Under the pieces are notes generated by a model that saw only the letters and a program-made list of their open reading frames with translations, was not told the DNA's origin and did no database searches. Position numbers and translations under genes: made by a program. Below are positions 41,765-47,405 of a stretch of DNA of 47,405 bases, one piece after another. Each line of letters opens with the position of its first letter. Position 1 is the stretch's first letter. Source of the stretch: Chara braunii (lineage: Eukaryota > Streptophyta > Charophyceae > Charales > Characeae); NCBI GenBank assembly GCA_003427395.1, contig BFEA01000040.1, positions 4,197,163 through 4,244,567 of the forward strand, read 5' to 3'.

Positions 41765-42519
41765 CGTACTTCATGTCAAGCATGCTGAAGCATAATACGA
41801 AAACCGCATTACCATCGAGCTCCGAAATAGTATATCAGCATACCCCCGCAATCCTTATCAGGCGTGCACAGGACACCCCTTGCCACTTCGCCCGTCTCAT
41901 GGGATTCTCGCGTATGAATCATGAACATACCCTTACCCCACGTATGCGTGAACTGTTGGCCCAGAGATATGTCCTTCGGAGGGTGAATAGTTTGTCATTA
42001 AGGAGAGGAAACAACAGGAAAAAAATATATATATAGAGAGAGAGAAACATAAACAAGGAAGGAACAAAAAAGATAGAAAAGCATAAAAAATGGGGGGGGG
42101 GAAATGGGAAACGAAGAGAAGAAGAAAAAACGAATCACACATCCACTGATCTACGAAATCTGAAGACAGTCGTGAGTGCCTTCGGTCGGTTGTTGATTAT
42201 CACGACAATCAAAACCTGCGCACGGGATATTGTGCAGGAACGTGACCGAGTTCAGGTTGAAAAGGTTCATTCGTCATGTACCGCAAGCACGTTAATCACA
42301 CTTAGGAATACACCTCCGTGATCCGAGCTTAGTATGTTCTGTCAGTATCACGGTCCTGACAACATGGCATACTCGTCCCATCAGACAGTGCAGTCCCCCC
42401 CCAAAAAAAAACAGAGGGGGAGTCCATGTCTGTCTCATTGGCGTGTGTATAGATCCGTCTAATCTCTTTGAATTATTACCGGTGGGGGATGTATGCCATG
42501 GGTAGCATTAATACTCGTA

Positions 42520-43370
42520 TCCGAGCTAGAGAACCATCGGCGCCTCTTACCATAGTATCCATCGCCCCCGCCGATCCTCGTCGGTTGGTATGCGGACGGA
42601 TCTTATACTAAGGGGCAGCCTCGTCCGTCACAAGAAATTATATATATATATATATCCTTTTATGTATAAAAATACTCTCGTTATTTTCCACCCCTGTTCG
42701 GTGCCATCTGTCATAATATCGATCCCTTCGTCGTCGTTGGGCGAAGGTGGATAGATGCTATGCTCAGAGGCGACCAATCAGGCGAAAAACATACGTTCAC
42801 GTAGCGGGTCATATCCTGCATCCACTACCCATTCATATCAGTTCCCTCGGTCATTCATTCATACAACGATCGTAGACCCAAAGCATGTGAGAGCATCATT
42901 CAGAGACAGAAGCATGTTGAGAGCTCATCCATTCTCGTATTCGAGACAAGGGGCTATCGGCGCCTCCTACCATAATATCCATCGCCCTCGCTGATCTTTG
43001 TCGGTCAGTACGCAGATGGATTCTATGCTAAGGGGCAGCCTTGCCTGTCATAAGAAATTTTTCATATATATATATATATCATTTCATGCACAAAAATATG
43101 TCCTTATCACTTTCTACTCATGCTCCATAGCATCGGTTGGTGCCATCTGCCATAATATCGATCCCTTCGTCGTCTCGGACGAAGGTGGATAGATGCTATG
43201 CTCAGAGGCGACCGAACATGAGAAGAAAATTCATATCCTGTATCTATTCCCCCTTCATACCATTCCCCATACCATTCATTCATACAACGATCATAGACTC
43301 AAAGCGTGTGAGAGCATCATTCAGAGACAGAAATATGTTGAGAACACATTCATCGCCTCCTTTGCAACCA
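42520..43370. repeat. 420-bp tandem pair with internal half-units
   Basis: Unit 1 (about 42530-42949) and unit 2 (about 42950-43370) align with an exact 420-bp offset at CGCCTC (42541, 42961) and GTGAGAGCATCATT (42887, 43307), with clear divergence. Inside each unit, CGGCGCCTCTTACCATAGTA and CGGTGCCATCTGTCATAATA (42539 and 42700) begin two related half-units. Each unit carries an (AT)n run. It looks like a higher-order satellite fragment. Confidence 0.78.
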
Positions 43371-44450
43371 AAGATTGAATTCTCTTCCGGCCAAAAAGTT
43401 GAAGTATCTTTCTCATCCCCTCCCCCTTCAAACAGCAATCAACACGACGCGAAGATCTTGTGCAAAAAATGAATGAACATGAAACAACCAGCTGCATCCC
43501 CAGAGGCAGTTCCACATAATACGGGAGATCTGCCACGACAGCCAAAGCAGGGAGGGTAGTGGCGATCCCTGAAGCGCTTTTCTGCCGCTAGCCACCAATA
43601 CACGGCTTCATTAGAGGGAACACCTGCTCTGTAGTCATGCGTGCTTAGGGAGTTGGAGAGGTGAAGGCGACGGCATAGCCTGCAAGTGGTGCAAAAAGGC
43701 TAGAAAATAAAGGAATGCCAGCAGAGCGACAAACACGAGCAGAACATAGGCAGACATTTCGATAGCCACCCCCATCTTCTCTTCCATCTCCCCCCTGTTC
43801 AATGCCATCGACCCCAACTCAGCCAATCTACAAACTACCCAGCGTAGGAATTGCAGTGGGAAGAAGATTAGCATTCTCAGCCGATCACCTGCTTACACGT
43901 GAAGCAAGAGTAGCGCAAAGAAAGGAATAGACGTGCAGTATCTTAGCGCATGCGTGGCAACTGAAGCACCGGAGGTGAGGGCGAGGAAGCTTATACCCTG
44001 TCTTCTTCGTCGTCGATCATCCGGTCCAGCAAGTCCTGATCCACCTGGTAGTCCATGGCGAAGGCAGCAGCGAGGCACCGACTTCCCGATGCAGGGCTTC
44101 AAACACCGAATGTCTGTTCCTCTGTCAACTCAAAAAGTTCGTTGCCGTTCGGTCCGCAACTCCAGATTGTTGTCGAGCGGGAAGCCAGTGCGCTGCTGTG
44201 ATGATGGGAGTCGGGGGGATGTTCCACTGGCTCAAATAGAACCCCGCCATCGTCATTATCTGGAGATAGCTCCCGCACGAATGATGGTAGTGACGTACAG
44301 CGGGGGCGGCTCGAATCAGCCAGAAAAAGAAAAAATGAAAAAATTGTAAAAAAAAAAAAAGCCTCTAGATGACCCCCCTTGATTGGGGTGATACGATCCG
44401 TATCCCGCGCCATCCGATCTTCCCCGCCCACTTGGCCGAAACGTTTCTGC
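43371..44450. other. No gene recognised; two minus-strand frames noted
   Basis: On minus, 43635-43874 encodes 79 residues with one hydrophobic segment (YVLLVFVALLAFLYFLAFLH). From 44668 to 44099 a 189-codon frame ends with acidic, Pro-rich text (ELSPDNDDGGVLFEPVEH). Neither resembles a family I know, and flanking starts, introns or partners are not evident. They are listed as possible but unsupported. Confidence 0.35.
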
Positions 44451-44880
44451 CGGCAATTAGTGCAAAGAAGGGAGAAAGCCGCAAAGAAAGTGAAAAGAGA
44501 AGGAAAGAAAAGAATGGAAAAAAATGGAAAAGGACAAAAAACAGAAGAGACACGGAAGAAGGGGGGTACAAGCGCAAAAGAAGAAAACGCGGAAACAGAA
44601 AAGAGAAAAGTAGCTTTGTCACCGTCACCCTTGAGGGCCTTGAGGGGTGATGCCCTCGTGCGATACAAGCGTCAAAGGTGATTCTCGGTGGGAAGTAGAA
44701 TTCGTACCATCAGGCAGAATCGAAAACAAAAAAAAGAAAAAAAGAAGAGAAAAGGAAAAGAAAAAGGAAAAAGAAAAAAGAAAAAAGAAAAAAGAAGAAA
44801 GAAAAAACGAATGCAAGAATCAAAAACAGAAAAAAAAAATAAACACAAAAAACAGAAACGAAGGAAAGGACGGAGGGCCC
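44451..44880. other. Purine-rich GAAAA tract
   Basis: The plus strand is almost all A and G over long stretches (44470-44610 and 44720-44870). The Lys/Glu-rich frames here are compositional. Confidence 0.8.
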
Positions 44881-45317
44881 CAAAGCAACGCTTATCACCC
44901 TTAGAGGATACGAATCATGCTACCATCCTCCTGCTTGTCCTGTCAGTTGGGCGAAACGCCGTCTCTCAGAGAATGCGCAGCTTTTGCTGCTTGTTTTCAT
45001 TGCGCACATGGGATGTGCGCAAAATTTGATCTATGTTTTATTATTTGGGTTGTGTGTGTTTCCTTGGCCCATAACTGTCTCCCTGCGCCCGTTCCATCGT
45101 GGTATATTATGCTTTCGGATGTGTAAGCACGTCAAGCTGCCTTGACTTGCCATCATTCTGTACCATTCCCATCAGGGTATTGTCTTATTGTTTATTATTT
45201 GTTTATTTATTCGTTCTGTTCTCCCTCTTTTTTGTGTGTCCTTACCATTTGTTGCCTGTGCTCAGTGAAGCCCTTCTCCCTTCGATCGTCCTCTCCCTTC
45301 GTCCCCCTGTTATGTGC

Positions 45318-45509
<192 letters not shown>

Positions 45510-46148
45510 TGTAGCACGCATCGTGTCAGTGGTCGGGACCACAAGGGCATACGCTAACCTAAAAAAGAAAGGGGAAACAAGATTTTTTCCTTTTCAAAAT
45601 TCTAATACTAAGCGCAAACTTTCTATTTAAATACAATGTACATGCGACTTCTATACGAGAAAAATGGAAAAACTTGTCTCGTTTCTCTTTTTATTTTCCA
45701 GGACCGCGGCCACGGTCCTGTGTCTGTAAGGACTGCCCGCCCCCCTAGATGCCCCTGCTTTCAATTTTGACACCCTTCCGATGACGGGGTCGTACGAAGG
45801 ATACGTATAACGAACAAAGAAGAAAATCAGTCAGGTGTATAAACACAACTTTTTTTTTTCTTTTTTTTTTGTGGAGAGTGTCACATGCGGGCAGCGAACA
45901 GCTAAAGATGCAACATACGGACTGCAAAAAAACGGCCTCAAACAATATTCCCAAACTGTGAAATGACCATTGCCTAGCAAACCGCCTGAGGGCCAAGAGC
46001 AGCCAACCAGCCGCAAATGAGGGGCAACTGACAAACATCAGTTATGTGTGCCTGCTACGGGCCCTTTTTTCGGCTCGTTGCCCTTAACACACACAAAAAG
46101 GAGCTTCAGAAAAAAAGGCTCGGAGGTACTCGTGGCCATCCTGCCAAA
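45510..46148. other. No feature recognised
   Basis: AT-rich DNA with a T10 run near 45850-45870 and an inverted GGACCGCGGCCACGGTCC at 45701-45718 (near-perfect short palindrome). No supported gene. Confidence 0.5.
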
Positions 46149-46269
46149 CAATCACAAATAGCAGATTGTCTACCGCGTGGGCGTGGGAAACAACCACCCT
46201 CAGGTAGCCAAAGGAATGAGACTAAGTGCACGCAGGAGAGGGAGAGGGGGAGAGAGAAGAGCGCACACA

Positions 46270-46334
<65 letters not shown>

Positions 46335-46362
46335 AAGAGAGAGAGAGGGAGAGAGAAAGAGA
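46149..46362. repeat. Direct repeat unit D1 ending in (GA)n
   Basis: TGTCTACCGCGTGGGCGTGG, then CAGGTAGCCAAAGGAATGAG, then ACTA and a (GA)n microsatellite (46270-46362). The same order recurs at 47139-47275. Confidence 0.75.
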
Positions 46363-46615
46363 GGCTGAAGTCCAATTTTCAGCATTTTCCACGCATTCTT
46401 CAGAGCGCGAAAAATCATTGGCCCACACATGGTTGAGTGGCAAATGGAAAATATGTCGAATGTGCGTGGCGATTATTTCGCAGTCTTAGATATTTTTAAA
46501 AATGTTCTGATATTTTTCCTAGAAAAATCACGACCCAATTTACAAATTCTCAAATTTTCTGATTTTTTTGCGAACCCTTCTGAGCAGAAAAAATTGTCAA
46601 GGTTGCCTCTTGNAA

Positions 46616-47062
46616 ATTGCGGGACTGGACCCGCCGGTACCCCTTTAGTGTAGGGACCTGGTGGAAAGCAACGTTGACGCCCTTCTGCATCAGACTTTCC
46701 CTCAACGCCTGGGCCTGAAGGCATTGGCCCCTTTTCTTTTTGGGGTCCGCTTCCACCCGAGGACCGGTCCTTCCTTTTTCCAAAACTCCTGTTTCTACCA
46801 AAGCTAGCTGTAGGTAGTATGCAATTTCGCCAAGGACCGGTTCCCCCCGCCGGTACCCCTTTTGTGTAGGGACCTGGTGGAAAGCAACGTTGACGCCCGC
46901 CCGCATCAGACTTTCCCTCAACGCCAGGGCCTGAAGGCATTGGCCCCTTTTCTTTTTGGGGTCCGCTTCCACCCGAGGACCGGTCCTTCCTTTTTCCAAA
47001 ACTCCTGTTTCTACCAAACCTAGCTGTAGGTAGTATGCAATTTCGCCAAGGACCGGTTCCCC
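46616..47062 (-). CDS. Hypothetical ORF fragment with a 72-codon tandem duplication
   Basis: Units 46631-46846 and 46847-47062 are 216 bp each and differ at about six positions. On minus both stay open in one frame: EPVLGEIAYYLQLALVETGV, LEKGRTGPRVEADPKKKRGQ, LRESLMRAGVNVAFHQVPTQ and KGYRR. The period is a multiple of three, so the duplication keeps the frame. The text looks protein-like (amphipathic helix, basic linker, mixed core). I do not recognise the family. Edges run into T-rich DNA and an N at 46613, so it is at best a fragment or a pseudogene of an element protein. Confidence 0.45.
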
Positions 47063-47138
47063 AAATTTTTTTGCCCCCTAAGAACCCACGTTGCGTCCTG
47101 GTCGCCCGCCGTAAAAAATACGATACCTTGGGCTGCAA

Positions 47139-47212
47139 ACAACAGAATGTCTACCGCATGGGCGCGGGGAACGCAGCCCTAAGGTAGCCAAAGCAATGAA
47201 ACTACGAGCGCG

Positions 47213-47276
<64 letters not shown>

Positions 47277-47405
47277 ATGTTTTATTTGTTAATACGAGTG
47301 AAAGAGAAAGATAGAGAGTGGGAGAGAGAAAGAAAGAGAGAGAGAGAGAGGGAGGGAGAGAGAGGGACTCATAGAGAAGAAGAGACTCACACATCGAGAG
47401 AGAGA
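47139..47405. repeat. Direct repeat unit D2 and (GA)n microsatellites
   Basis: TGTCTACCGCATGGGCGCGG, CTAAGGTAGCCAAAGCAATG and AAACTA repeat unit D1. (GA)n follows at 47215-47274 and further AG-rich DNA at 47296-47405, running to the window end. Confidence 0.8.

Noticed and set aside
44688-45029. A Lys-rich ORF
   Set aside because: It comes from an AG-rich tract; all overlapping frames are equally biased.
47180-47200. TAAGGTAGCCAAA as an R2-type 28S rDNA target site
   Set aside because: Only 13 bases match the rRNA motif. Neither side continues as rDNA, and the other copy at 46.2 kb has CAGGTAGCCAAAGG.

Overview
This window reads as repeat-dominated nuclear DNA of a eukaryote. It has no operon-like gene order and no intact host gene that I can support. 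It has long AG, GT and CT microsatellites, poly-A/T tracts, nested retroelements and scaffold N runs. The LINEs carry a plant-type ORF1 (gag-like part plus zinc knuckle) and an ORF2 with endonuclease, reverse transcriptase and a zf-RVT zinc-binding tail. A coiled-coil ORF, a divergent RT and a GIY-YIG nuclease domain resemble Penelope-like material of the green lineage. From memory of such proteins a streptophyte alga (Chara-like) is my best guess; this is inference.

Layout. 0-6 kb: short dispersed repeats, tandem repeats, a minus-strand LINE 3' fragment (L1, 1.3-2.3 kb) and the first copy of an Arg-rich ORF repeat (3.5-3.8 kb). 6.2-7.0 kb: minus-strand RT remnant of Penelope-like character. 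7.2-15.9 kb: a long decayed plus-strand LINE (L2) whose ORF1 holds an inverted internal segment. 16.6-18.1 kb: minus-strand coiled-coil ORF with four in-frame stops. 18.15-18.4 kb: second copy of the Arg-rich ORF repeat. 19.3-20.2 kb: a 5'-truncated LINE (L3). 20.36-21.79 kb: an element with ~80-bp terminal inverted repeats and a 165-base N gap, sitting in the poly-A of another repeat. 22.45-23.13 kb: a 686-bp tRNA-headed SINE bounded by a perfect 16-bp target duplication. 23.5-24.3 kb: foldback DNA. 25.2-31.5 kb: a GC-rich minus-strand LINE (L4) interrupted by a 336-bp palindromic element with a 4-bp target duplication. 31.5-34 kb: purine/pyrimidine tracts and tandem repeats. 34.5-34.9 kb: a second copy of the palindromic element. 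35.1-35.4 kb: a tandem dimer of type III hammerhead ribozymes (minus strand). 37-41.5 kb: remnants of the coiled-coil ORF family and a GIY-YIG domain. 42.5-43.4 kb: a 420-bp tandem pair with internal half-units. 43.4-47.4 kb: low-complexity DNA, microsatellites and an in-frame 72-codon tandem duplication.

The coding sequence seen belongs to mobile elements, and almost all of it is broken. The best candidates for something undescribed are the tandem hammerhead element, the palindromic transposon family with 4-bp duplications, the conserved two-hairpin poly-A repeat, and the coiled-coil / GIY-YIG / RT set.
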